Below are positions 1 through 5,458 of a DNA stretch of 11,119 nt, in pieces. Location: NCBI GenBank assembly GCA_035259345.1, contig DATFWK010000204.1:1-11119 (forward strand). The letters run 5' to 3'. Position 1 is the first letter of the stretch; each line of letters starts with the position of its first letter. A model generated the notes under the pieces. The model did no database searches, was not told where the DNA came from, and saw only the letters and a list, made by a program, of their open reading frames with translations. The DNA is from DATFWK01 sp035259345 (GTDB taxonomy: Bacteria; Actinomycetota; Thermoleophilia; Miltoncostaeales; Miltoncostaeaceae). The position numbers were made by a program, and so were the translations under genes.

Positions 1-80
1 AGCCTCCCCGCCGCCGAAAAATCGCGAGACTCGTCACTGCCGCGGGGCCGGACCTGCGACACAACCTGCGACACACTCAT
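1..80 (-). CDS. Possible 5' end of a gene leaving the window (very tentative)
   Basis: Reading leftwards from an ATG at 80-78 there are 26 codons without a stop up to the window edge; the peptide begins MSVSQVVSQVRPRG. It starts 24 bases beyond the 3' end of the tRNA-Leu gene, a position where integrase genes are often found, but nothing in these few residues identifies a family. There is only a weak purine stretch (GCGGGA in the transcript) upstream. The VSQV-VSQV repeat comes from a 12-bp tandem repeat and could equally be non-coding. The open frame may be chance in GC-rich DNA. Confidence 0.18.
   Translation of the reverse strand, partial: MSVSQVVSQVRPRGSDESRDFSAAGR
52..75. repeat. Perfect 12-bp tandem direct repeat (two copies)
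   Basis: The unit acctgcgacaca occurs at 52-63 and again directly at 64-75 with no mismatch. It lies just past the 3' end of tRNA-Leu, in the otherwise featureless segment 1-103. It could be a protein-binding direct repeat, an arm-type site of an integrase, or part of a short coding repeat (VSQV twice on the minus strand). The sequence alone does not decide between these. Confidence 0.6.
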
Positions 81-103
81 GCGTCGATCCCGCTTGATCC
101 TGA

Positions 104-187
104 TGCCGGAGCCGGGATTCGAACCCGGACGCCCCGAGGGGCCGGGGAGTTTAAGTCCCCCGCGTCTCCCAGTTCCGCCACTCCGGC
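104..187 (-). tRNA. tRNA-Leu (anticodon UAA)
   Basis: The minus strand folds into a full class II cloverleaf. The acceptor stem is GCCGGAG paired with CTCCGGC (187-181 and 111-105), with discriminator A at 104. The D stem is GCG/CGC. The anticodon stem GGGGA/TCCCC encloses the loop CTTAAAC, giving anticodon UAA (plus-strand 151-153). There is a long variable arm with a GCCCC/GGGGC stem, and a T arm CCGGG-TTCGAAT-CCCGG. The long variable arm, the A discriminator and the UAA anticodon identify leucine, reading UUA, a very rare codon in such GC-rich genomes. The 3' CCA is not encoded. The gene lies downstream of, and in the same direction as, the ppx operon, only six bases past the 90-residue gene. 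Confidence 0.96.
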
Positions 188-193
188 ATGGTG

Positions 194-466
194 CTACCGC
201 CCGAACGTGGCCGCGCCCGGGGTGCGGTCCACGGCGCTGATGCGCCGGTGCTCGATCTTCCGGGCCCAGGGCTCGGCCAGGATCGGCCAGCGCTCGAGGA
301 TCTGCGCGTGGCGGATGTGGCGGTAGTTCTCGCCCTTGGCGAAGATCAGCCGCCGCTCGTCCTGCGGACGCTGGATATCGGCGATCGCGTCCGCGAGCCC
401 GTCGACGAGGAAGACCGCCTCCTCGGGGTTCTCCCTGGGCTCGTGCAGCGGCTGGAACTCGGCCAT
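194..466 (-). CDS. Conserved-looking hypothetical protein, 90 aa
   Basis: A 90-residue soluble protein that I do not recognise. It is acidic and mixed at the N-terminus (MAEFQPLHEPRENPEE) and basic in the second half, with no cysteine, no membrane segment and no signal peptide. The middle (FLVDGLADAIADIQ, then RLIFAKGENYRHIRHAQILERW) looks like ordinary folded helical protein rather than a chance frame. It starts with ATG 26 bases after the ppx/gppA stop on the same strand, so it is probably the last gene of that operon, and it ends six bases before tRNA-Leu. No Shine-Dalgarno sequence is visible before the ATG (the upstream transcript reads CTCTAGAATCCTCCGGCA), so translation may depend on coupling to the gene before it. 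Confidence 0.7.
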   Translation of the reverse strand: MAEFQPLHEPRENPEEAVFLVDGLADAIADIQRPQDERRLIFAKGENYRHIRHAQILERWPILAEPWARKIEHRRISAVDRTPGAATFGR

Positions 467-492
467 TGCCGGAGGATTCTAGAGCGTCCGGC

Positions 493-1431
493 TCAACCGC
501 TCGCCGACGGCCGCCGTCGCGCCTGTGCGTCGCCGGGCCCGCGCTCGAGCGCGATCCCGTCCAGCAGGTCCCGCTCGCTGACCAGGAGGTCGGCGGCACC
601 GGCGGCCTCCATCACCCCGGCCGCGATCAGCCCACCCGCCACGATGGCCGGCGCGCGGGCGGGGTCGAGGCCCGGCACCTCCCGCCGGCGCTCGATCGGC
701 ACGGCGGCCAGGCGGGCGGTGATCCCCTCCACGTCCTCCCGGGCGAGGCGCATCCGGTGCACCCGCTCCGGGTCGTACGCGCCGAGCAGGATGGCGGCGA
801 GCGAGGTCACCGTGCCCGCCACGCCGATCATCGGCGCCGTGCCGCCGATGCTCGCGATCGCGGGGCCGGCCTGCGCGACGACCTCGTCGCGGAGCGCCCT
901 GGTCTCGTCCGCCGAGGGCGGGTCCGAGTGGAGGAAGCGCTCGGTGAAGCGCACCGCCCCGACGTCGAGGCTGACCGCGCCTTCGATGGCGCCCCCGCCC
1001 CGAACCAGCTCGGTGGAGCCGCCGCCGATGTCCATGACCAGCATCGTGTCGTCCGAGCCCGGCGCCGCGAGGCGTGCGCCCGCGAACGAGAGCGCCGCCT
1101 CCTCCCCGCCGGCGAGGACACGAAGGGGCGCGTCGAGGCGACGGCGGACGACCGCCTCGACGGCGTCCCGGTTCGGGGCGTCGCGCACGGCGCTCGTGCC
1201 CACCGCCTCGACGTCGTCAGCCCCGAAGCGTTCGATCCGCTCGCGGTAGCCGGCGAGGCAGGCCTCCAGCCGCTCCAGCGCCTCGGCCGTGACGCTGCCA
1301 TCGGGGCCGGCGCCACGTCGCAGCGCGGTGATCGTCGTTTCCCGCTCACCCTCGGGACCGGCGGGGCCGACGCCCGAGCACAGGAACAGCCGGGTCGAGT
1401 TCGACCCGACGTCCACTATGGCGAGCCTCAC
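493..1431 (-). CDS. Ppx/GppA family exopolyphosphatase / pppGpp phosphohydrolase
   Basis: A 312-residue enzyme of the ASKHA-fold Ppx/GppA family, which removes terminal phosphate from polyphosphate or converts pppGpp to ppGpp in the cytosol. Family motifs are in order: the first phosphate-binding loop DVGSNSTRL (7-15), GTSAVRDAPN (78-87), GGEEAALSF with the probable catalytic glutamate (108-116), the second phosphate loop DIGGGSTEL (134-142), SLDVGAVRFTERF (154-166), GVAGTVTSLAA (203-213) and IVAGGLI (263-269). The length matches the short single-catalytic-unit actinobacterial Ppx proteins. It lacks the C-terminal HD-like region of the roughly 500-residue E. coli enzymes. The GTG start overlaps the TGA of the preceding membrane-protein gene (GTGA, 1431-1428), which points to coupled translation. 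The sequence does not tell polyphosphate from pppGpp as the main substrate. Confidence 0.95.
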   Translation of the reverse strand: MRLAIVDVGSNSTRLFLCSGVGPAGPEGERETTITALRRGAGPDGSVTAEALERLEACLAGYRERIERFGADDVEAVGTSAVRDAPNRDAVEAVVRRRLDAPLRVLAGGEEAALSFAGARLAAPGSDDTMLVMDIGGGSTELVRGGGAIEGAVSLDVGAVRFTERFLHSDPPSADETRALRDEVVAQAGPAIASIGGTAPMIGVAGTVTSLAAILLGAYDPERVHRMRLAREDVEGITARLAAVPIERRREVPGLDPARAPAIVAGGLIAAGVMEAAGAADLLVSERDLLDGIALERGPGDAQARRRPSASG

Positions 1432-1760
1432 CTGCCGAGGTAGCGCAGCGGCGCGCGCAGCGCGTTGACCGCCGCGAACAGGCGCATCGTCACCCGCCTG
1501 AGCTCCGTCGCCTGCTCGTCCAGCCGCTTCACGGCGTCGTTCAACGCCACCTGGTGCTGCTCGATGCGCTGGATCCCCTGCTCGAACTGGACGACGCCGG
1601 CGTCGATCTGGGCCATCCTCGGCTCGACCTCGGCCTGCGCCTCACGGACGGTCCGCCACAGCACGAGCCCGCGCAGGACCACCAGGACGGTGCCGATGAC
1701 GACCAGCGCGACGAGCAGGAGGCCGGCCACGAGCACCATGTTGTCGCGAAGCCAGTCCAC
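1428..1760 (-). CDS. Small membrane-anchored coiled-coil protein
   Basis: From GTG at 1760 this encodes 110 residues (VDWLRDNM...). One hydrophobic helix (about residues 8-31, rich in V, L, A and G) is followed by a charged helical region to the C-terminus with heptad-like spacing (VEPRMAQIDAGVVQFEQGIQRIEQH and on). This suggests a single-pass inner-membrane protein with a long cytoplasmic or extracytoplasmic coiled coil. The layout resembles DUF948-like or FtsB/DivIC-like proteins, but I see no diagnostic motif. The frame stays open to a GTG at 1880, but that would add an arginine-rich, low-complexity leader overlapping the divergent gene, so GTG 1760 or ATG 1739 is preferred. No Shine-Dalgarno is visible. 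It is the first gene of the ppx operon and joins ppx by a GTGA overlap. Confidence 0.75.
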   Translation of the reverse strand: MDWLRDNMVLVAGLLLVALVVIGTVLVVLRGLVLWRTVREAQAEVEPRMAQIDAGVVQFEQGIQRIEQHQVALNDAVKRLDEQATELRRVTMRLFAAVNALRAPLRYLGR

Positions 1761-1859
1761 TGGGTTGCCAGTATGCCAGCGGACCAGCGGCCGCCATGGA
1801 CGGTGTCGTCCGACACGCGTCACCGGCGGAGCCGGGGCGCTAGTGTCACGGCGTCTTCG
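1761..1859. promoter_or_regulatory. Divergent promoter region with inverted repeat
   Basis: This 99-bp gap separates the leftward membrane-protein/ppx operon from the rightward ATPase operon and must hold promoters for both. It contains a perfect inverted repeat, GTGTCG-TC-CGACAC (1803-1816), a plausible dimeric operator. A TAGTGT element (1841-1846) fits the TAnnnT pattern of a -10 box and would start transcription a few bases before the ATG at 1860, giving a nearly leaderless mRNA. I see no convincing -35 box for it. These assignments come from sequence pattern only. Confidence 0.35.
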
Positions 1860-2093
1860 ATGGCGGGCGAGCCGGCACACCAGAACGACGCCGACGCACG
1901 CGCACGCGTCCGCCAGCTGCTCCTCTCGGGGGACAACACGATCAAGAACCGCGACAACCCCGAGCGATTCGCGAGGGCCCGCAGGCGCTACGAGGACGCG
2001 CGCGAGGTGGCCGTCGCCGCCGGCCTCGAGCCTGGCATCCTCGAGATCATCGACCGCAGGCTGGCGGACCTTCCTGGGGAGGCGGCCGGATGA
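1860..2093 (+). CDS. Small helical protein of unknown function, 77 aa
   Basis: A 77-residue charged protein with no cysteine and no membrane segment. It is predicted mostly helical by eye, with an N-terminal RARVRQLLLSGDNTIKNR stretch, an arginine-rich middle (RFARARRRYEDAREVA) and a C-terminal LEIIDRRLADL helix. The ATG at 1860 has no Shine-Dalgarno upstream and may be read from a leaderless transcript. Its TGA overlaps the ATG of the zinc-ribbon gene (ATGA, 2090-2093), so the two are translationally coupled and are probably made together. It heads the operon with the Get3-like ATPases. I do not recognise a named family. The coupling and lack of a competing frame make it likely to be real. 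Confidence 0.75.
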   Translation: MAGEPAHQNDADARARVRQLLLSGDNTIKNRDNPERFARARRRYEDAREVAVAAGLEPGILEIIDRRLADLPGEAAG

Positions 2094-2290
2094 GGGAGCG
2101 GGCCGACGGGCGAGCCTGCGAGGTGTGCCAGCGGACGTTGCTGCCCGGCGAGCCGTTCACGTTCTTCGACGACCCGGAGCGTCGGCGCTTCCGCCGGCCG
2201 GTGTGCCCGCTCTGCCAGCGCCGCGCGGTCGCACGCGGGTGGCAGCGCACCGGCGAGCGGCCCCCTGGCGAGGGCCAGCCGGCCGCGTAG
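2090..2290 (+). CDS. Small zinc-ribbon protein, 66 aa
   Basis: A 66-residue protein with two CxxC knuckles, CEVC (10-13) and CPLC (39-42), separated by 25 residues. This spacing is typical of a single zinc ribbon. The segment between them is a compact beta-like stretch (LLPGEPFTFFDDPERRR), and an RAVARGWQR helix and a disordered tail follow the second knuckle. Such proteins bind one Zn2+ and usually act by binding protein or nucleic acid; the target here is unknown. The start overlaps the stop of the 77-residue gene (ATGA). The Get3-like ATPase gene begins 30 bases after its stop. Canonical Get3 carries a zinc-binding CxxC that both ATPases here lack, so a separate zinc protein in the same operon is worth noting, although any functional link is speculative. 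Confidence 0.8.
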   Translation: MRERADGRACEVCQRTLLPGEPFTFFDDPERRRFRRPVCPLCQRRAVARGWQRTGERPPGEGQPAA

Positions 2291-2294
2291 GGCC

Positions 2295-2324
2295 GTGACC
2301 CCGGAGGACGCGCCATCGCGGTGA
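2295..2324 (+). other. Possible 9-codon leader ORF between zinc-ribbon and ATPase genes
   Basis: GTG at 2295 opens a nine-codon frame (MTPEDAPSR) whose TGA at 2322-2324 overlaps the GTG start of the ATPase gene (2321-2323). It starts four bases after the stop of the zinc-ribbon gene, so a ribosome finishing that gene could restart here and then pass on to the ATPase start. It has no Shine-Dalgarno of its own and may be a coincidence. Confidence 0.2.
2303..2308 (+). promoter_or_regulatory. Shine-Dalgarno GGAGGA for the first ATPase gene
   Basis: GGAGGA lies 12 bases before the GTG at 2321, somewhat farther than usual. An in-frame ATC at 2315 sits at the ideal six-base spacing, but GTG is the more conventional start. 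Choosing ATC would change the protein by only two residues. Confidence 0.5.
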
Positions 2325-3304
2325 GCCGGGCCGCCGCCGGCCCGGCGCCGCCACTGATCGAGCGCCGCCTGTGGTTCGTGCTCGGCAAGGGCGGCAGCGG
2401 CAAGAGCACCGTCTCGGCGACGCTCGGCCTCACCGCCGCGCTGGCCGGGCGCCGGACGCTGCTGATGGAGGTCGCCGGTCAGAACCGCGTCTCGGCGATC
2501 TTCGCCGGCGCCAGCGTCGGCCACGAGCGTCCCGTCGAGCTTCGCCCCGGCCTCTTCGGGCTCTCGGTCATGGCGGAGCAGGCGATGGAGGAGTACCTGA
2601 CCGGCCAGCTCAGGATGCGGCCCCTGGTCGAGGTGCTCTCCCGCAGCCGGGCCTTCCATCACTTCGTCGCTGCCGCCCCCGGCCTGGCCGAGATCGTCAC
2701 GCTGGGCAAGATCTGGAGCCTGGCGACGGAGCTGGAGCCGGACGGCTCGAAGCCGGTGTGGGACGCGCTCGTGGTGGACGCACCGGCGACCGGGCACGCG
2801 CTGGCATTGCTCGACGCTGCCGGGCGCATCGCCCAGATCGCGACCGGTGGGCCGATCCACGAGCAGGCCGAGCGCATCGAGGCGGTGATCCAGCACCCTG
2901 CCGCCACGGGCATCGTGGTCGTTGCGCGGCCCGAGGAGCTCGCGGTAAGCGAGGCGCTCGACGCCGCCGCCGAGCTCGCCGAGCGCGAGCTCCCGGCGGC
3001 GCTGGCGGTGCTGAACGCCATGCACACACCGCGCTTCTCCGCGGGCGATGACGCCGCGCTCGAGGCCGCCCTCGGCGCCGGCCCCCTGCCGCCCGCGGAG
3101 CGCGCGGCGCTCGAGGCGGCCCACGCGCGCCGCGTCCGGGAGCTGGACGAGCAGGGCCTGCTCGAGCGTCTGCGCGACGGCGTCGGGCTGCCCGTGCTGG
3201 AGCTCCCGTGCCTCATCGCCCGCCAGATCGACCTGCCGGCGCTCGAGGGCGTCGCGGAGGACCTGGCCCGCGAGCGGCCCCCCGCCCTGTTCGGCGCGAC
3301 GTGA
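2321..3304 (+). CDS. Get3/ArsA-family ATPase, first of a pair (BagA-like)
   Basis: A 327-residue cytosolic SIMIBI-class P-loop ATPase of the ArsA/Get3 family (anion-transporting ATPase). The deviant Walker A loop GKGGSGKST (22-30) keeps both the catalytic K28 and the signature lysine K23, which in this family reaches across the dimer to the partner's nucleotide. The Walker B/switch II segment is VVDAPATGHALALLD (151-165), close to the DTAPTGHTLR of Get3. VLNAMHTPRF (230-239) supplies the base-recognition asparagine N232. The usual DPAH switch I after the second strand is replaced by MEVAGQNRVSAIF (49-61). It has one cysteine and no CxxC, so no Get3-type zinc bridge. The pairing with the next gene resembles M. 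tuberculosis Rv3679-Rv3680 (Get3-like ATPases described as BagA/BagB), which argues against a role in arsenite efflux. No arsB or arsR lies nearby. Confidence 0.9.
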   Translation: MSRAAAGPAPPLIERRLWFVLGKGGSGKSTVSATLGLTAALAGRRTLLMEVAGQNRVSAIFAGASVGHERPVELRPGLFGLSVMAEQAMEEYLTGQLRMRPLVEVLSRSRAFHHFVAAAPGLAEIVTLGKIWSLATELEPDGSKPVWDALVVDAPATGHALALLDAAGRIAQIATGGPIHEQAERIEAVIQHPAATGIVVVARPEELAVSEALDAAAELAERELPAALAVLNAMHTPRFSAGDDAALEAALGAGPLPPAERAALEAAHARRVRELDEQGLLERLRDGVGLPVLELPCLIARQIDLPALEGVAEDLARERPPALFGAT

Positions 3305-4428
3305 TCGCCGGCGAGCTCGTGGACCGCCGGGTCCTGGTCTCCTGCGGGGCGGGCGGCGTCGGCAAGACCACCATCTCCGCAGCGCTCGGGCTGGGGCTCG
3401 CGGCGGCCGGCCGGCGCACCGTCGTGGTCACCATCGACCCGGCCCGGCGCCTCGCGGCAGCCCTCGGCATGGCCGGGCTCTCGGACGAGCCGCGCCAGGT
3501 GGACCCGGAGCGGGCGCGGGCCGCCGGGGTGGAGCTCACCGGCGAGATGTGGGCCCTCCAGCTCGACGCCAAGGCGACCTTCGACCGGCTGGTCGCCCGC
3601 CACGCACCGACGCCCGAGGCGCGCGACCGGATCCTCGCCAACCGCATCTACGGCCACCTCTCGAGCGCCGTCGCCGGCTCGCAGGAGTACATGGCCGTCG
3701 AGCGCCTGCACGAGCTGGTCGAGGAGGACGCCTTCGAGAGCATCGTGCTCGACACGCCGCCGGCACGGAACGCCCTCGACTTCCTGGCGGCTCCCGAGCG
3801 CATGGCGCGGTTCATCGAGGGCCGCGCGCTGCGCCTGCTGCTGCGCCCCGGCGGTGGCTCGACCGGCATCGGCTGGCGGGCGCTCCACGCCGGCAGCGCC
3901 CTGGTGCTCTCGGTGCTCGAGCGCCTGACCGGCGCCGAGCTCCTGCGCGAGATCTCCGAGTTCCTGGGCTCCTTCGAGGGCATGTACACGGGCTTCCACG
4001 ACCGCGCCGACGCGGTCCGCGAGCTCCTCAAGTCCGACCGCTCGGCGTTCCTGGTGGTCACGGGCCCCGAGCCGCAGCCCGCCGCCGAGGCCGTCGACCT
4101 GTGGCACGCGCTCGAGCGCGGCGGCTACCCGGTGGGCGGGCTGGTCGTCAACCGGACCGAGTCGCTGCCGGAGGGCGGCCCGGCGCCCATCGCCGAGCTC
4201 GGGCGCCGGCTTCAGGCGGCGGGCGCGGCGGACCCCGAGGATCTCGCCCGGCGCGCGGCGCGCACGCTCGAGGAGGAGCGCATGCTGGCCGTCAGGGACC
4301 TGGACGTCGTCGAGGGCCTGCGGGCGGCGCTCGGGCGGCCGCCGGTGGCCGAGGTGCCGCTGCTCGAGCACGACCCGGTCGAGGTCGCCGGGCTCGCCCG
4401 GGTCACGGCGGAGCTCTTCGGCACGTGA
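3301..4428 (+). CDS. Get3/ArsA-family ATPase, second of a pair (BagB-like)
   Basis: Starting at the GTG that overlaps the previous stop (GTGA, 3301-3304), this encodes 375 residues. The P-loop is CGAGGVGKTT (15-24): catalytic K22 is present, but the signature lysine position is alanine (A17), unlike its partner. Other motifs are VTIDPARRLAAALG (43-56), GEMWALQLDAKATFD (81-95), the Walker B/switch II VLDTPPARNALDFLAAP (149-165) and LVVNR (281-285). Between about 165 and 245 is a long helical, leucine-rich insertion, the place where Get3 builds its client-binding groove. There is no CxxC pair. Family knowledge suggests ATP-driven handling of hydrophobic proteins or anions in a heteromer with the first ATPase; the client is unknown. 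The frame is open further upstream to 3208, but that part overlaps the first ATPase and is not family-like. The next gene overlaps its stop by four bases. Confidence 0.9.
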   Translation: MIAGELVDRRVLVSCGAGGVGKTTISAALGLGLAAAGRRTVVVTIDPARRLAAALGMAGLSDEPRQVDPERARAAGVELTGEMWALQLDAKATFDRLVARHAPTPEARDRILANRIYGHLSSAVAGSQEYMAVERLHELVEEDAFESIVLDTPPARNALDFLAAPERMARFIEGRALRLLLRPGGGSTGIGWRALHAGSALVLSVLERLTGAELLREISEFLGSFEGMYTGFHDRADAVRELLKSDRSAFLVVTGPEPQPAAEAVDLWHALERGGYPVGGLVVNRTESLPEGGPAPIAELGRRLQAAGAADPEDLARRAARTLEEERMLAVRDLDVVEGLRAALGRPPVAEVPLLEHDPVEVAGLARVTAELFGT

Positions 4429-5396
4429 GCGTGCGCGTCGCCGTCGTGGGCGCCGGCGCGATCGGCGCCGCCTGCGCCGCCTGGCTGCGGGATGCGGGCG
4501 CGGACGTGCGGGTGCTCGACCCCGGCGCCGGGCGCGCGGCCGCCTCGTGGGCCGCGGCCGGGCTCCTGCTCGCCGGGGCCGGGCACGACTGGCCCGCCCC
4601 GTGGCACGCGATGGCCCGGCGCAGCATGGAGCTGTGGCCGGAGATCGCCCGCCGCCACCCCGAGATCGAGCTCCGCCGCATCGGCCTGATCCTGCTCGGC
4701 GACGCGCCGCTCACGGTCGCCTGGCGGAGGCGGGAGGGGTTCGCGTGCGAGCCGGTCGAGTGGCGCGGGCGCCCGGCGCTCCGCTTTCCGGAGGTCGAGG
4801 CGATTCGCCCCCACCGCCTCGCGCCGGCGCTCCTGCGCGGCCTGCCGGTCGAGCCGACGGCGGTGGGCCCGCTCGACCCGCTCCTGGCCGCCCACGACGC
4901 GGTCGTCGTCGCGAGCGGCGCGTGGGCGTCGGCGCACCTGCGGGACCAGGGCCTCGACCTGGACGTCCGCCCCGTGCGGGGGCAGATGATGATCTTCGAC
5001 GGCGGCGACCTCGACGCCGCGCTGTACGAGGCGGCCGGCGAGGAGGTCGCGGTCCCGCGTGCCGACGGCAGGGTGGTCGTGGGCACCACTGTCGAGGACG
5101 CCGGCTTCGAGGCCGTCACGCACGAGGCCGACCTCGCGCCCCTCGAGGCGTGGGCTCGGCGCGAGATCCCCGCCCTGGGGCGGCGGGAGGACGCCTGGGC
5201 CGGCCTGCGCCCGGGCACCGGTCGGCTGCTGCCGACGGTCGGCTGGGCGGCCCCCGGCGTGGTCGTCGCGGTCGGCCACTACCGCAACGGCATCCTGCTC
5301 GCGCCTGCGACGGGCGAGCTGGTCGCCGACCTGATCCTCGGCCGTGCGCCCCGGCTGGACCCGGTGCCGTTCGCGCCGCCCGCGGGCCCCGCCTAG
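4425..5396 (+). CDS. ThiO-like FAD-dependent glycine/D-amino-acid oxidase
   Basis: A 323-residue flavoprotein of the DAO family, which oxidises glycine or another small amine to the imine/glyoxylate with release of H2O2. The ADP-binding motif VVGAGAIGAACAAWL is at 7-21, followed by the FAD-contacting SWAAAGLLLAGAG (41-53). GQMMIF (186-191) and VVGTTVEDAGF (218-228) match internal substrate-domain motifs. The C-terminus GLRPGTGRLLPTVG (260-273) and GHYRNGILLAPATGELVADL (284-303) is the typical ThiO signature. It is somewhat shorter than most ThiO proteins (about 360 residues). The GTG start overlaps the stop of the second ATPase (GTGA, 4425-4428), so it belongs to that operon. No other thiamine gene is in view, so thiazole synthesis is possible but not shown; a general amine oxidase role is the alternative. 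Confidence 0.88.
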   Translation: MSVRVAVVGAGAIGAACAAWLRDAGADVRVLDPGAGRAAASWAAAGLLLAGAGHDWPAPWHAMARRSMELWPEIARRHPEIELRRIGLILLGDAPLTVAWRRREGFACEPVEWRGRPALRFPEVEAIRPHRLAPALLRGLPVEPTAVGPLDPLLAAHDAVVVASGAWASAHLRDQGLDLDVRPVRGQMMIFDGGDLDAALYEAAGEEVAVPRADGRVVVGTTVEDAGFEAVTHEADLAPLEAWARREIPALGRREDAWAGLRPGTGRLLPTVGWAAPGVVVAVGHYRNGILLAPATGELVADLILGRAPRLDPVPFAPPAGPA

Positions 5397-5404
5397 CGGG
5401 TCGC

Positions 5405-5425
5405 CACGCACCCTGCGGGGTCGTG
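5405..5425 (+). terminator. Hairpin after the ATPase/oxidase operon (possible terminator)
   Basis: CACG-c-ACCC, loop TGCG, GGGT-CGTG forms an eight-base-pair stem with one bulged base, nine bases after the oxidase stop. No T-run follows, so it is not a classical rho-independent terminator. High-GC actinobacteria often use such T-less hairpins. Confidence 0.35.
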
Positions 5426-5458
5426 CCGCCCCCGCTCGCTGCCGATAACCCTCCTCGT

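Noticed and set aside
188..1443. Plus-strand open frames opposite ppx/gppA
   Set aside because: The minus-strand Ppx/GppA motifs are unambiguous, and the plus-strand frames have biased composition without motifs.
2659..4371. A 570-codon open frame on the minus strand opposite the ATPase genes
   Set aside because: It is antisense to two clearly recognisable ATPases, crosses their junction, and has arginine/alanine-rich composition typical of the reverse frame in GC-rich DNA.
3048..4424. The long in-frame extension upstream of the ThiO-like protein
   Set aside because: The family begins exactly at the GTG at 4425. The upstream part is a shifted frame of the ATPase genes and shows no fold.
2321..4428. 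Arsenite efflux system suggested by the ArsA-like ATPases
   Set aside because: No arsB, arsR, arsC or arsD is nearby, the ArsA metal-binding cysteines are absent, and the pair resembles the actinobacterial Get3-like type.
5444..5449. GATAAC as a -10 box for the TVP38 gene
   Set aside because: It lacks the final T of TAnnnT and has no -35 partner, so I did not list it as a promoter.
4547..5458. The open frame upstream of the TVP38 protein
   Set aside because: It is a shifted frame of the oxidase gene; the membrane protein begins at the ATG at 5459.
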